DNA from: Devosia sp.
GTDB taxonomy: Bacteria; Pseudomonadota; Alphaproteobacteria; Rhizobiales; Devosiaceae
Assembly: GCA_017794705.1 (NCBI GenBank)
Contig: CP051235.1
Location: forward strand, 183,010-247,009
DNA length: 64,000 nt
Reading direction: 5' to 3'
Shown here: one piece after another, positions 28,108-38,593 of the stretch
How positions within the stretch are numbered: the first letter of the stretch is position 1
Layout: every line of letters begins with the position of its first letter
Program-made: the position numbers and the translations under genes
Notes under the pieces: generated by a model
Database searches by the model: none
Told to the model about the DNA's origin: nothing
What the model saw: only the letters and a program-made list of their open reading frames with translations

Positions 28108-30210
28108 ATGGCACAGATCAAGGTCGACGGCGAGCTGATCGAGGTTCCGGATCACTATACGCTGATGCAGGCAGCGGAAGCGGCAGGCGCAGAGATTCCG
28201 CGTTTCTGCTACCACGAGCGCCTGTCTGTCGCGGGTAACTGCCGCATGTGCCTTGTGGAAGTGAAGGGCGGGCCGCCGAAGCCGCAAGCGTCCTGCGCTA
28301 TTGGTGTGAAAGACATCCGCGGCGGGCCGAACGGCGAGCCGCCGGAGATGTTCACCAACACGCCGATGGTCAAGAAGGCCCGTGAAGGCGTGATGGAATT
28401 CCTTCTGATCAACCATCCGCTGGATTGCCCGATCTGCGATCAGGGCGGTGAATGCGACCTGCAGGACCAGGCCATGGCCTACGGCGTGGACAGTTCGCGC
28501 TATCACGAGAACAAGCGGGCCGTGGAAGACAAATATATCGGGCCGCTGGTCAAGACCATCATGACGCGCTGCATCCACTGTACGCGCTGCGTCCGGTTCA
28601 CCACCGAAGTGGCAGGCATTTCCGAACTGGGTCTGGTGGGACGTGGCGAAGATGCCGAGATCACCACCTATCTCGAAAATGCCATGTCGAGCGAATTGCA
28701 GGGCAACGTGATCGACCTTTGCCCGGTCGGAGCGTTGACCAGCCGCCCTTATGCGTTCCAGGCGCGGCCGTGGGAATTGAACAAGACCGAGAGCATCGAC
28801 GTGATGGATGCGGTCGGATCGTCCATCCGTGTCGACAGCCGTGACCGGGAGGTGCTGCGTATCCTGCCGCGTGTGAACGAGGCGGTGAATGAGGAATGGA
28901 TTTCGGACAAGACGCGGTTCATCTTTGACGGATTGCGGTCGCAGCGGCTGGACCGGCCCTATGTCCGCAAGGGCAAGAAGCTGCAGGCGGCGAGTTGGGA
29001 CGAAGCGCTGAAAGCGGTTGCCCGCGCTGTCAAGAAGGCCGGTTCCAAGGTCGGCGCGATTGCCGGTGACCTGGCGGGCGTTGAGGAAATGTACGCGCTC
29101 AAGCAGATGCTGGCCTCGATTGGGTCGGGGATGACGGACTGCCGTCCAGCCATGTCGGCGATCGATCCGGGTCTGGACAGGGCCGCCTATACCTTCAATC
29201 CGGGCATTGCCGGGATCGAGCAGGCTGACGCCATCCTTTTGATCGGCACCAACCCGCGCAAGGAAGCCGCGCTTGTCAACGCGCGTATCCGCAAAGCCTG
29301 GCGCGCCAACGGCATGCCGATCGGGGTGATCGGCGATCATGCCGACCTCACTTACGATTATGAGCATCTGGGCAATGATTTTGCCGCACTGGCCAATGTG
29401 GCCGCGGGCAAGGGTTTTGCAAAGAAGCTGAAGGACGCCAAGAACCCGCTGATCATCGTCGGCGAGGGTGCGGTGTCGTTTGCCAAACAAGGCAAGCAGG
29501 CTGGGCGCGACGTGATGGCGCTGGCCGCCGAGATTGCGTCGAAGACGGGCGCGTTGACCGACGATTGGAATGGGTTCGCCATGCTGCACAATGCGGCGGC
29601 GCGAGTTGGCGGGCTCGACATCGGCTTCGTGCCGCATGACGGCGGAGTTTGCTCGGCCGACCAGATCGGACTGGCTGCCCAGGGCAAGCTCGATGTGTTG
29701 TTCCTGCTCGGCGCGGACGAATATGACATGAGCGCCATGGGTGACGCTTTCGTCGTCTATATCGGGACGCATGGCGATGCCGGTGCGCATCGTGCGGATG
29801 TGATCTTGCCGGGTGCCGCCTATACCGAAAAGAGCGCGACCTATGTGAATACCGAGGGCAGGGTGCAGCAGACAACGCGCGCCAACTTCCCGCCGGGCGA
29901 CGCGCAGGAAGACTGGTCCATCATCCGGGCGCTTTCCGCCCAGATCGGGGCGCCATTGCCCTATGGTTCGCTCAATGAATTGCGGGCGGCGCTTTACGCA
30001 GATTTCCCGCATCTGGCGCAGCTGGAAGTACAGTCGGCGGGCGATGCCAAGGCGGTCAAGGCGCTGGCACGCAAGGTCGACAAGGCACCCAAGGTCACCT
30101 TCACCTCGCCGGTGGAAGACTTTTATCTCACCAATCCGATTGCCCGGGCATCGGCCACCATGGGCGAATGCGCCCAGCTGGCCTCGGGCATGCTCAAGGC
30201 CGCGGAGTAG
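28108..30210 (+). CDS. nuoG: NADH-quinone oxidoreductase subunit G
   Basis: The 75-kDa iron-sulfur subunit, 700 residues. The N-terminal ferredoxin-like region has [2Fe-2S] ligands in IPRFCYHERLSVAGNCRMCLVE, then the cluster-ligand regions CPICDQGGECDLQD and CIHCTRCVRF. The remainder is the molybdopterin-oxidoreductase-like fold without cofactor, as in mitochondrial homologues. The ATG at 28108 gives MAQIKVDGELIEVP; earlier starts overlap nuoF. Confidence 0.97.
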   Translation: MAQIKVDGELIEVPDHYTLMQAAEAAGAEIPRFCYHERLSVAGNCRMCLVEVKGGPPKPQASCAIGVKDIRGGPNGEPPEMFTNTPMVKKAREGVMEFLLINHPLDCPICDQGGECDLQDQAMAYGVDSSRYHENKRAVEDKYIGPLVKTIMTRCIHCTRCVRFTTEVAGISELGLVGRGEDAEITTYLENAMSSELQGNVIDLCPVGALTSRPYAFQARPWELNKTESIDVMDAVGSSIRVDSRDREVLRILPRVNEAVNEEWISDKTRFIFDGLRSQRLDRPYVRKGKKLQAASWDEALKAVARAVKKAGSKVGAIAGDLAGVEEMYALKQMLASIGSGMTDCRPAMSAIDPGLDRAAYTFNPGIAGIEQADAILLIGTNPRKEAALVNARIRKAWRANGMPIGVIGDHADLTYDYEHLGNDFAALANVAAGKGFAKKLKDAKNPLIIVGEGAVSFAKQGKQAGRDVMALAAEIASKTGALTDDWNGFAMLHNAAARVGGLDIGFVPHDGGVCSADQIGLAAQGKLDVLFLLGADEYDMSAMGDAFVVYIGTHGDAGAHRADVILPGAAYTEKSATYVNTEGRVQQTTRANFPPGDAQEDWSIIRALSAQIGAPLPYGSLNELRAALYADFPHLAQLEVQSAGDAKAVKALARKVDKAPKVTFTSPVEDFYLTNPIARASATMGECAQLASGMLKAAE

Positions 30211-30216
30211 GGCGCA

Positions 30217-31314
30217 ATGGACTTTGTTTTGACAGCCCTCGACTATCTGATCGGTGTGCCGATCCTTGGACTGGGCACGACGGTCGGTTTTGTCTGGAAG
30301 GCGCTGCTGCTGCTTGTGGCGCTGCTGATCTTTACGGCTTACGTGCTGCTGGCTGACCGCAAGATCTGGGCGGCGGTGCAAATCCGCCGTGGCCCGAATG
30401 TGGTGGGCGCCTTCGGCCTGCTGCAGAGTTTTGCGGACCTGTTGAAATTTGTCTTCAAGGAGCCGTTGATCCCGGCCGGTGCGGACAAGACGGTGTTCCT
30501 GCTGGCGCCGTTCGTGACCGTGCTTCTGGCGCTTGCCGCCTGGGCGGTCATTCCGCTGGATGCGGGCTGGGCACTGGCCAACATCAACGTCGGCATCTTG
30601 TACATTTTCGCGATTTCATCGCTGAGTGTTTACGGCATCATCATGGGCGGCTGGGCCTCGAACTCGAAGTACCCGTTCCTCGGCGCGCTGCGTTCAGCCG
30701 CGCAGATGGTGTCCTACGAAGTTTCCATCGGGTTTGTGATCATCACCGTGCTGTTGTGCGTGGGGTCGCTGAACCTGACGGACATCGTGGTGGCGCAGCA
30801 GGAAATGGGGCTGGCACACATGCTAGGCGTGCCCTGGTTCAACATGCTGAACTGGTTCTGGCTGCCGCTGTTCCCGATGTTCATCATCTTCTTCATTTCG
30901 GCATTGGCCGAAACCAACCGCCCGCCGTTCGACCTGCCGGAAGCAGAGTCTGAACTGGTCGCCGGTTTCATGGTCGAGTATGGCTCGACCCCCTACATGA
31001 TGTTCATGCTGGGTGAGTATGTCGCCATCCTGTTGATGTGCGCCATGACCACGATCCTGTTCCTGGGCGGCTGGGACGCGCCGCTGGAAATCGTGCCGTT
31101 CACGCTGGTGCCGGGTGTGGTCTGGTTCGTGCTCAAGCTCAGCCTGGTGTTCTTCATGTTCGCCATGGTGAAGGCCTTCGTGCCGCGCTATCGCTATGAC
31201 CAGTTGATGCGCCTTGGGTGGAAAGTGTTCCTGCCCATTTCGATTTTCATGATTTTTGTCGTCGCCTTTGTCCTCCAGCTTACTGGCTGGGGCTGGCATG
31301 GCGGCATGGCCTAG
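30217..31314 (+). CDS. nuoH: NADH-quinone oxidoreductase subunit H
   Basis: Membrane subunit (365 residues, about 8-9 helices) that forms the entrance of the quinone channel and connects the two arms. Conserved stretches: [19 protein letters not shown] and [23 protein letters not shown]. Starts 6 bases after nuoG. Confidence 0.98.
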   Translation: MDFVLTALDYLIGVPILGLGTTVGFVWKALLLLVALLIFTAYVLLADRKIWAAVQIRRGPNVVGAFGLLQSFADLLKFVFKEPLIPAGADKTVFLLAPFVTVLLALAAWAVIPLDAGWALANINVGILYIFAISSLSVYGIIMGGWASNSKYPFLGALRSAAQMVSYEVSIGFVIITVLLCVGSLNLTDIVVAQQEMGLAHMLGVPWFNMLNWFWLPLFPMFIIFFISALAETNRPPFDLPEAESELVAGFMVEYGSTPYMMFMLGEYVAILLMCAMTTILFLGGWDAPLEIVPFTLVPGVVWFVLKLSLVFFMFAMVKAFVPRYRYDQLMRLGWKVFLPISIFMIFVVAFVLQLTGWGWHGGMA

Positions 31315-31329
31315 GAAAGGGGAAGCCAA

Positions 31330-31818
31330 ATGAGAGCGTTTCAATTTCTCAATTCGCTGCTCCTGCGCGAATTTGTCGGCGCCTTCTTCATGTCGATGCG
31401 CTACTTCTTCGCGCCCAAGAAGACGGTGAACTATCCGTTCGAGAAGGGCCCGGTTTCGCCGCGTTTCCGGGGTGAGCATGCGCTTCGCCGCTATCCGAAT
31501 GGCGAAGAACGCTGCATTGCCTGCAAACTGTGCGAAGCGATCTGCCCGGCGCAGGCGATCACCATCGAAGCCGGCCCGCGCCAGAATGACGGCACGCGCC
31601 GCACACTTCGCTATGACATCGACATGGTGAAGTGCATTTATTGCGGGTTCTGTCAGGAAGCCTGTCCGGTGGATGCGATCGTCGAAGGACCAAACTTCGA
31701 ATTCGCTACCGAGACCCGCGAGGAACTCTATTTCGACAAGGCTCGCCTGTTGGCCAACGGCGATCGTTGGGAACGCGAACTTGCGCGCAACATCGCGCTC
31801 GACGCGCCGTACCGATAG
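31330..31818 (+). CDS. nuoI: NADH-quinone oxidoreductase subunit I
   Basis: The 23-kDa ferredoxin-like subunit (162 residues) with two [4Fe-4S] clusters N6a and N6b. Both CxxCxxCxxxCP motifs are seen: [16 protein letters not shown] and [17 protein letters not shown] strong ribosome-binding site (GGGGAAG) precedes the ATG. Confidence 0.98.
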   Translation: MRAFQFLNSLLLREFVGAFFMSMRYFFAPKKTVNYPFEKGPVSPRFRGEHALRRYPNGEERCIACKLCEAICPAQAITIEAGPRQNDGTRRTLRYDIDMVKCIYCGFCQEACPVDAIVEGPNFEFATETREELYFDKARLLANGDRWERELARNIALDAPYR

Positions 31819-31824
31819 GACGAG

Positions 31825-32436
31825 ATGATGACGCTTCCCGAATTCTTCTTCTACATCTTCGCGGCGATCACAGTGGCATCGGCCGTGATGGTGATCTCGT
31901 CGCGCAATCCGGTGCACTCGGTGCTGTTCCTGATCCTGGCCTTCGTCAATTCCGCCGGCATCTTCATGTTGGCCGGAGCGGAGTTTCTGGCGCTGATCCT
32001 GATTGTCGTCTACGTCGGCGCGGTCGCGGTGCTGTTCCTGTTTGTGGTGATGATGCTCGACGTGGATTTCGGGGCGTTCCGGCGCGGTGCGCTGCAATAC
32101 ATGCCGGTGGGAATCCTGGTTGCCGCGATCGTGCTGCTGGAATTGCTGCTGGTCGCCGGATCGACGTTCGTTTCGCCGGAACTGGCAGCGGGCAGCGTGT
32201 TGCCGATTGACGGGACAATTACCAACACGCGGGCGCTCGGCCAGGTCATCTACACCCGCTACGTCTTCCTGTTCGAGGGCGCGGGGCTGGTGCTGCTGGT
32301 GGCAATGATCGGGGCGATCGTTCTGACGCTGCACCACAAGCAAGGGGTCAAGCGGCAGGACATTGGCGAACAGGTGCGCCGTTCGCCGGAAACATCCATC
32401 GAGGTCGTCAAGATCAAGAGCGGATCGGGGCTTTAG
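31825..32436 (+). CDS. nuoJ: NADH-quinone oxidoreductase subunit J
   Basis: Membrane-arm subunit of 203 residues with five hydrophobic segments, including the characteristic RNPVHSVLFLILAF and LLIVVYVGAVAVLF-type helix (here LILIVVYVGAVAVLF). Two ATG codons are adjacent; AGGA is spaced better for the second, at 31828, so the true N-terminus may be one residue shorter. Confidence 0.96.
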   Translation: MMTLPEFFFYIFAAITVASAVMVISSRNPVHSVLFLILAFVNSAGIFMLAGAEFLALILIVVYVGAVAVLFLFVVMMLDVDFGAFRRGALQYMPVGILVAAIVLLELLLVAGSTFVSPELAAGSVLPIDGTITNTRALGQVIYTRYVFLFEGAGLVLLVAMIGAIVLTLHHKQGVKRQDIGEQVRRSPETSIEVVKIKSGSGL

Positions 32437-32445
32437 GGGGCAGAC

Positions 32446-32760
32446 ATGACACCAGCAATTGGACTTGGTCATTTCCTGACCGTCGGAGCGATTCTGTTCA
32501 CGCTCGGCGTGTTCGGCATTTTCATGAACCGCAAGAACGTCATCATCATCCTGATGTCGGTCGAACTGATCCTGCTCGCGGTCAACATCAACTTCGTCGG
32601 CTTTTCGGCGCACCTGAGCGATCTGGCGGGGCAGGTGTTTGCCTTGCTGATCCTGACGGTTGCCGCAGCGGAGGCCGCCATCGGGCTGGCCATTCTGGTG
32701 GTCTTCTTCCGCAACCGCGGGTCGATCGCGGTTGACGACATCAACATGATGAAGGGCTGA
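32446..32760 (+). CDS. nuoK: NADH-quinone oxidoreductase subunit K
   Basis: Small antiporter-like membrane subunit (104 residues, three helices). The membrane glutamates important for proton transfer are present in [11 protein letters not shown] and [11 protein letters not shown]. Located 9 bases after nuoJ. Confidence 0.97.
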   Translation: MTPAIGLGHFLTVGAILFTLGVFGIFMNRKNVIIILMSVELILLAVNINFVGFSAHLSDLAGQVFALLILTVAAAEAAIGLAILVVFFRNRGSIAVDDINMMKG

Positions 32761-32768
32761 GGCGGGAC

Positions 32769-34796
32769 ATGATTCAAGCCATCGTCTTTTTCCCGCTGAT
32801 CGGGGCGCTTGTCGCGGGTCTGTTTGGCCGAATGATCGGTGCCCGCGCGGCCGAGATCACGACGTCCGCGCTGCTGGTGGGTGCCGCCATCCTGTCGTGG
32901 ATTACCTTCTTTCAGGTCGGTTTCGGCGGTGAAGCTGTTGAGGCCGTCGCTGAAGGGGCTGAGCATGGTGCCGAGGGCGCTGCCCATGCCGCGGTCTTTG
33001 CCGATGCCATGAAGGTGGAAGTGTTCCGCTGGATCGTTTCGGGCGACCTCGACCTGCGCTGGATTCTGCGCGTCGATACGCTGACCGCCGTAATGCTGGT
33101 GGTCGTGACTACCGTCTCGAGCCTCGTGCACATCTATTCGATCGGCTACATGCACGAAGACCCTTCGCGGCAGCGGTTTTTCGCCTATCTGTCGCTGTTC
33201 ACCTTTGCCATGCTGATGCTGGTGACGGCCGACAACTTCCTGCAGATGTTCTTCGGTTGGGAAGGTGTGGGCCTGGCCTCGTACCTGCTGATCGGGTTCT
33301 GGTATCACAAGCCCTCGGCCAATGCCGCGGCCATCAAGGCGTTTGTGGTCAACCGGGTAGGTGACTTTGGCTTTGCGCTGGGGATCTTCGGCGCTTTCGT
33401 CGTTTTGGGGCATCTCGATTTCGACGGGGCGTTCCATGCCGTAGAGGCCGCGACCGGGACCACATTCCACTTCCTGTGGGCTGACTGGGACGCAATGACG
33501 CTGGTTTGTCTGCTGCTGTTCCTCGGTGCGATGGGCAAGTCGGCACAGTTCCTGCTGCACTCATGGCTGCCGGACGCCATGGAGGGCCCGACACCGGTTT
33601 CCGCGCTGATCCACGCCGCCACGATGGTGACGGCCGGCGTGTTCATGGTCGCGCGGCTGTCGCCGCTTTTTGAGGCCTCTGAAGTGGCGATGACCGTGGT
33701 GCTTTATGTCGGCGCGATCACGGCTTTCTTTGCCGCGACCGTCGGTTTGGTGCAGAACGATATCAAGCGGGTGATCGCCTATTCGACCTGTTCTCAGTTG
33801 GGCTACATGTTCGTGGCGCTGGGGGCAGGGGCATACTCCGCCGGCATTTTCCACCTGTTCACACACGCCTTTTTCAAGGCGCTCCTGTTCCTTGGTGCCG
33901 GCGCGGTGATTCACGCGATGCATCATGAGCAGGATATGCGAAAGATGGGCGGTATCGCGCGCACCATCCCGATCACCTACTGGATGATGATCATCGGCAC
34001 GCTGGCGCTGACTGGTGTCGGCATTCCGGGCACGTCGCTGGGCTTTGCAGGGTTCTTCTCGAAAGATTCCATCATTGAATCGGCCTATGCGGTGGGCGGC
34101 ACCAACGGGCAGTTCGCCTTCTGGTCGCTGGTGATTGCGGCAATGTTCACCAGTTTCTACTCGTGGCGGCTGATCCACATGACCTTCCACGGCACGCCGC
34201 GGGCGAGCCAGGATGTCATGTCGCATGCCCATGAAGCGCCGAACGTCATGCTCATCCCGCTTTATGTCCTGGCGGCCGGTGCGGTGCTCTCGGGCGTGCT
34301 GTTCTACGGCGTGTTCTTTGAAGACGTGAACCTGATCGATCAGTTCTTTGCCGGGGCGCTGGTTGTGGACCATGCGATCATCGAAGAGGCGCATCATGTG
34401 CCGCTGTGGGTCAAATGGTCGGCGACTTTCGCGATGATCATCGGTTTTGCGGTCGCCTGGTACATGTACATCATGCGGCCAAAGACACCTGCGGCGCTCG
34501 CCGAGATGAATCCCGGGCTCTACAGGTTCCTGCTCAACAAGTGGTATTTCGACGAACTCTACGACCGCATTTTCGTGCGCCCTGCGCTGTGGATCGGTCG
34601 GGCGTTGTGGCGCGGCTTTGATGACTGGCTGATTGACCAGACGATCGTTGAGGGGCTGGGCAATCGCGTCAAGGACGTGACCGCCCGCGTGGTCAAGCTG
34701 CAATCGGGTTACCTTTATCACTATGCCTTCGCGATGCTCATTGGTTTGGCTGCGCTTCTGACCTGGGCCATCGCGGCAGGGGGACTTCTGGGATGA
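32769..34796 (+). CDS. nuoL: NADH-quinone oxidoreductase subunit L
   Basis: Largest antiporter-like subunit (675 residues) at the distal end of the membrane arm, with the long lateral helix expected at its C-terminus. Conserved regions include [39 protein letters not shown] and the broken-helix lysine region. A His/Ala/Glu-rich loop near residues 55-80 is a local variation. It overlaps nuoM by ATGA. Confidence 0.98.
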   Translation: MIQAIVFFPLIGALVAGLFGRMIGARAAEITTSALLVGAAILSWITFFQVGFGGEAVEAVAEGAEHGAEGAAHAAVFADAMKVEVFRWIVSGDLDLRWILRVDTLTAVMLVVVTTVSSLVHIYSIGYMHEDPSRQRFFAYLSLFTFAMLMLVTADNFLQMFFGWEGVGLASYLLIGFWYHKPSANAAAIKAFVVNRVGDFGFALGIFGAFVVLGHLDFDGAFHAVEAATGTTFHFLWADWDAMTLVCLLLFLGAMGKSAQFLLHSWLPDAMEGPTPVSALIHAATMVTAGVFMVARLSPLFEASEVAMTVVLYVGAITAFFAATVGLVQNDIKRVIAYSTCSQLGYMFVALGAGAYSAGIFHLFTHAFFKALLFLGAGAVIHAMHHEQDMRKMGGIARTIPITYWMMIIGTLALTGVGIPGTSLGFAGFFSKDSIIESAYAVGGTNGQFAFWSLVIAAMFTSFYSWRLIHMTFHGTPRASQDVMSHAHEAPNVMLIPLYVLAAGAVLSGVLFYGVFFEDVNLIDQFFAGALVVDHAIIEEAHHVPLWVKWSATFAMIIGFAVAWYMYIMRPKTPAALAEMNPGLYRFLLNKWYFDELYDRIFVRPALWIGRALWRGFDDWLIDQTIVEGLGNRVKDVTARVVKLQSGYLYHYAFAMLIGLAALLTWAIAAGGLLG

Positions 34797-36313
34797 TCAT
34801 CTCCAACAATATTCTGACATTCCTGACGTTCCTGCCGCTTCTGGGCGCGCTGTTCGTGCTCATCGTGCCGGGCAAGGACGAACTGGCCGTCAACAACATG
34901 CGCCGCATATCGCTGGTGACGACGCTGGTGACCTTCGTGCTGTCGCTGGTGATGTGGGCGATGTTCGACCCGAACACGACCGAGTTCCAGTTCGTGCAGA
35001 ACCACGATTGGATTGGCGGCGTGATCGGCTACCGCATGGGCGTCGATGGCATTTCTGTGCTGTTCATTGTGCTGACGGCGCTGTTGATGCCGATCTGCAT
35101 CCTCTCGTCCTGGGGGTCGGTGAACAATCGCGTCCGCGAGTACATGATCACCTTCCTGATCCTCGAGACCCTGATGATCGGGGTGTTCGCCACGCTCGAT
35201 CTGGCGATGTTCTACGTGTTCTTCGAGGGCACGCTGATCCCGATGTTCCTGATCATCGGTATCTGGGGCGGCAAGCGGCGCATCCAGGCGACCTACAAGT
35301 TTTTCTTTTACAGCTTTATCGGCACCGTGCTGATGCTGATCGCCATCATGGCCATGTACTGGCAGGCGGGCACGCTGGACATTCGGCAGCTGCTGACGTT
35401 CAGCTTTCCTGCGGACATGCAGAAATGGCTCTGGGTGGCGTTCTTTGCCTCGTTCGCGGTGAAAATGCCGATGTGGCCGTTCCACCGCTGGCTGCCTGAA
35501 GCACACGTTGAAGCGCCCACGGCTGGCTCCGTGATCCTGGCCGCAATCCTTTTGAAAATGGGTGGCTACGGGTTCCTCAGGTTCTCGCTGCCGATGTTCC
35601 CTGACGCCTCGATGTATTTCGCCAACTTCGTTTTCTTCCTTTCGGTCGCCGCCATTGTGGTGACCTCGCTGGTGGCGCTGGTGCAGGAAGATATGAAGAA
35701 GCTGATCGCCTATTCTTCGGTGGCGCACATGGGCTTTGTGACCATGGGCATTTTTGCCGCCAACATTCACGGCGTGCACGGCGCAATTTTCCAGATGATC
35801 TCGCACGGGCTGGTTTCTGCCGCGCTGTTTCTGTGCGTGGGCGTTGTCTACGACCGGATCCATACGCGTGACATTGCCGCCTATGGCGGTCTGGTCGAGC
35901 GCATGCCGCGCTATGCTGCGGCCTTCATGGTGTTCACCATGGCCAATGTCGGCCTGCCGGGTACATCCGGATTTGTCGGCGAGTTCCTGACCATGATCGG
36001 CATTTTCCAGGCCAATACCTGGGTCGCCTTCGGCGCGGCGTTCGGCGTGATCTTTTCGGCCTGCTACGCGTTGTGGCTTTACCGGCGGGTGATCTTCGGT
36101 GTGCTCGACAAGGAGGCGCTGAAATCGATCCTCGACCTTGACCGCAAGGAAATGGCGGTGCTGGTGCCGCTGGTGATCCTGGTGATCTTCTTCGGTTTTT
36201 ATCCCGCGCCCATTCTTGATGCGACTGCTGCATCGGTCGGGGCGCTGGTGGATCAATATCAAAGCGCGACGGGCATGATGGTGGTGGAAGCCGCCACGGC
36301 CGCCGCGCACTAG
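34793..36313 (+). CDS. nuoM: NADH-quinone oxidoreductase subunit M
   Basis: Antiporter-like proton-pumping subunit, 506 residues, about 14 helices. Seen: [24 protein letters not shown] segment with the key glutamate, [20 protein letters not shown] and [11 protein letters not shown]. Translationally coupled to nuoL. Confidence 0.98.
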   Translation: MIISNNILTFLTFLPLLGALFVLIVPGKDELAVNNMRRISLVTTLVTFVLSLVMWAMFDPNTTEFQFVQNHDWIGGVIGYRMGVDGISVLFIVLTALLMPICILSSWGSVNNRVREYMITFLILETLMIGVFATLDLAMFYVFFEGTLIPMFLIIGIWGGKRRIQATYKFFFYSFIGTVLMLIAIMAMYWQAGTLDIRQLLTFSFPADMQKWLWVAFFASFAVKMPMWPFHRWLPEAHVEAPTAGSVILAAILLKMGGYGFLRFSLPMFPDASMYFANFVFFLSVAAIVVTSLVALVQEDMKKLIAYSSVAHMGFVTMGIFAANIHGVHGAIFQMISHGLVSAALFLCVGVVYDRIHTRDIAAYGGLVERMPRYAAAFMVFTMANVGLPGTSGFVGEFLTMIGIFQANTWVAFGAAFGVIFSACYALWLYRRVIFGVLDKEALKSILDLDRKEMAVLVPLVILVIFFGFYPAPILDATAASVGALVDQYQSATGMMVVEAATAAAH

Positions 36314-36322
36314 GAGACGGTG

Positions 36323-37768
36323 ATGGGTTCCGATCTGATCAGTTTGAACGGTCTGGCTCCGGCGTTTCCCGAAGTGCTGGTGGCGCTGGGCGCCGTGGCG
36401 CTGCTGATGGCGGGCGTGTTCATGAAGGCATCCGGCGCCGCGCGGCTGGTCGGCGTGGCCATCGGGTTGCTGGTCGCAATCGCCGTGCTGGTGGCGTTCT
36501 TCCCTGCCAACGGGGTGATCTTCAACGGCGGCTTCATCCAGGACGATTTCTCCCGCTACATGAAAGTGCTGATCCTTGCCGGTTCGGCACTGGCGCTGAT
36601 CCTTTCGGTTTCGAGCGCGGTCGAGCAGGGGCTGGCCAAATTCGAGTATTCGGTGCTGGTGGTTTTTGCGACGCTGGGCATGATGATCATGGTTTCGGCC
36701 AATGATCTGATGACGCTCTACATCGGTCTCGAACTGCAATCGCTTTCGCTTTACGTGATTGCAGCCTTCAAGCGTGAAAGCGGGCGGGCGACCGAGGCGG
36801 GGCTGAAATATTTCGTTCTGGGGGCTTTGTCCTCGGGCATGCTGCTTTACGGGGCGTCGCTGATTTACGGGTTCACGGGTCAAACGCAGCTGGACCTGAT
36901 TGCCGAGGCGATTGCGCTGGGTGACCGGAACATCGGAGTAATCTTCGGGCTCGTGTTCCTGATGGCCGGCGTGGCGTTCAAGATTTCCGCGGTACCATTC
37001 CACATGTGGACGCCGGACGTCTACGAGGGTGCTCCGACCCCTGTGACGGCCTTCTTCGCTTCTGCGCCGAAGGTGGCGGCCATGGCTTTGCTGGTGCGAC
37101 TGGTTATGGACAGTTTCGAGCCGATCACCCGCGACTGGCAGCAGATCATCATTTTCCTGTCCATTGCCTCGATGGTGCTGGCGGCGTTTGCTGCCATCGG
37201 ACAGAACAACCTCAAGCGACTGATGGCCTATTCGTCCATTGGCCATGTCGGTTTCGCGCTGGTGGGACTGAGCGCGGGGTCCGGGCTCGGGGCGGAAGGT
37301 GTCGCGGTCTACATGGCCATTTACATGACCATGACTGTGGGCGTGTTCGCCTGCATTCTGGCGCTCAAGAGCGATGCCGGTTACGTGCAAACTATCGATG
37401 ATCTGGCCGGGTTGGCGCAGACGCGGCCCTATGTGGCCGGCGTGATGGCCATTCTGATGTTCTCGCTGATCGGGCTGCCGCCGCTGGCCGGGTTCTTTGC
37501 CAAGTGGCAGGTTTTCCTTGCTGCTGTGGAGGCGCAACTGTTCGTTCTGGCGGTGATCGGCGTTCTGGCTTCGGCGGTGAGTGCGTTTTACTACCTGCGC
37601 ATCGTGCGCAAGATGTATTTCGATGAACCGGTGCATGAGTTTGCGGCAGTGCCGAATGAACTCGGGTTCATCATGGCTGTGACGGGCTTTCTGGTTGTGA
37701 GCTACTATCTGACCGTGGGCGGTCCGCTGCTCAACCTGGCGCACACGGCTGCGGGAAGCCTGCTCTAG
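36323..37768 (+). CDS. nuoN: NADH-quinone oxidoreductase subunit N
   Basis: Third antiporter-like subunit, 481 residues. Conserved: LYIGLELQSLSLYVIAAF, KISAVPFHMWTPDVYEGAPT and MAYSSIGHVGFAL. ATG at 36323 is taken because AGGAG is six bases upstream; the GTG directly before it is an alternative. Its stop codon abuts the birA start with no gap, so birA and rnj are likely read from the nuo transcript. Confidence 0.97.
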   Translation: MGSDLISLNGLAPAFPEVLVALGAVALLMAGVFMKASGAARLVGVAIGLLVAIAVLVAFFPANGVIFNGGFIQDDFSRYMKVLILAGSALALILSVSSAVEQGLAKFEYSVLVVFATLGMMIMVSANDLMTLYIGLELQSLSLYVIAAFKRESGRATEAGLKYFVLGALSSGMLLYGASLIYGFTGQTQLDLIAEAIALGDRNIGVIFGLVFLMAGVAFKISAVPFHMWTPDVYEGAPTPVTAFFASAPKVAAMALLVRLVMDSFEPITRDWQQIIIFLSIASMVLAAFAAIGQNNLKRLMAYSSIGHVGFALVGLSAGSGLGAEGVAVYMAIYMTMTVGVFACILALKSDAGYVQTIDDLAGLAQTRPYVAGVMAILMFSLIGLPPLAGFFAKWQVFLAAVEAQLFVLAVIGVLASAVSAFYYLRIVRKMYFDEPVHEFAAVPNELGFIMAVTGFLVVSYYLTVGGPLLNLAHTAAGSLL

Positions 37769-38593
37769 GTGCCTGATTTCCGGCTCGGGGAGGCTGCTGC
37801 CCGCGCCGGGCATCGTGTGCTTGGGCATGAGCGGGTCGGCTCCACCAACTCCGAAGCCATGGATGCGGCGCGGGCGGGTGAGCCCGACCGACTGTGGGTT
37901 GCTGCGCTTGAACAGACCGCGGGTCGCGGCCGCCGGGGCCGGCAATGGTCCTCGCAGTACGGTAATCTGGCCGCCAGTCTCTACCTGCAATTGCCGCCGG
38001 AGGTTACCGAGCCGGGGCTTCTGGGCTTTGTGGCCGGCGTTTCGCTGGCTGGCTCCATCGAGGCTCTGCTGGGGAACGTGGGCAGTGCTGCCGAAATCAA
38101 TCTGAAGTGGCCGAATGACGTGTTGGCGAATGGCGACAAACTGGTCGGCATTCTGCTGGAGGCTGAACGGCTGAAGAACGGCAACCTCGCGGTGGTCGTG
38201 GGTATGGGCGTCAACGTTGTGGCGGCACCGGAAGGGCTGCCCTATCCGGCTACAAGTTTGCGTGCGCTTGGTGTTCATTCGACCGCGTTCGACGTATTTG
38301 AAAAGTTAAGTGGGCGGTTTGCCGAGAACCTCAACCTCTGGGACATGGGGCGGGGCAGTGCCGAAATCATGGCGCGCTGGCGGCTTTACGCTGCGGGCCT
38401 GGGCGGCCGGATCGGTGTACTGCTGGATGGGCGCGAGATTGAAGGGCGGTTCGAGACCGTCGATGCGCAGGGCCGGCTGATCCTGCGTACGGCGGACGGC
38501 ACCCTGGAACGGGTGACGGCCGGTGATGTTTATTTTGGTGGTGCGCGCAGCCTGAAGCGCGAAGATGAATTGAGGGAAAGTGACAAAGTCTAA
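37769..38593 (+). CDS. birA: Biotin--[acetyl-CoA-carboxylase] ligase (no DNA-binding domain)
   Basis: Activates biotin with ATP and attaches it to the biotin carboxyl carrier protein. The 274-residue protein lacks the N-terminal helix-turn-helix of E. coli BirA, so it cannot be the same kind of repressor. The biotinoyl-AMP binding loop is GRGRRGRQW, followed by LAASLYLQLP and KWPNDVLANGDKLVGILLE. GTG start, directly joined to nuoN. The 3' end overlaps rnj by 14 bases. Confidence 0.93.
   Translation: MPDFRLGEAAARAGHRVLGHERVGSTNSEAMDAARAGEPDRLWVAALEQTAGRGRRGRQWSSQYGNLAASLYLQLPPEVTEPGLLGFVAGVSLAGSIEALLGNVGSAAEINLKWPNDVLANGDKLVGILLEAERLKNGNLAVVVGMGVNVVAAPEGLPYPATSLRALGVHSTAFDVFEKLSGRFAENLNLWDMGRGSAEIMARWRLYAAGLGGRIGVLLDGREIEGRFETVDAQGRLILRTADGTLERVTAGDVYFGGARSLKREDELRESDKV

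Noticed and set aside
28018..30381. A 787-codon minus-strand frame opposite nuoG
   Set aside because: Antisense shadow of nuoG; no ribosome-binding site or family motif, composition artefact.
30823..32613. A 596-codon minus-strand frame opposite nuoH to nuoK
   Set aside because: Spans four real genes on the other strand; no motif.
34721..38278. A 1185-codon open frame on the minus strand across nuoM, nuoN and birA
   Set aside because: It is fully antisense to well-recognised genes and its translation is rich in His, Arg and Gln without domain motifs, as expected from the complement of GC-rich coding sequence.
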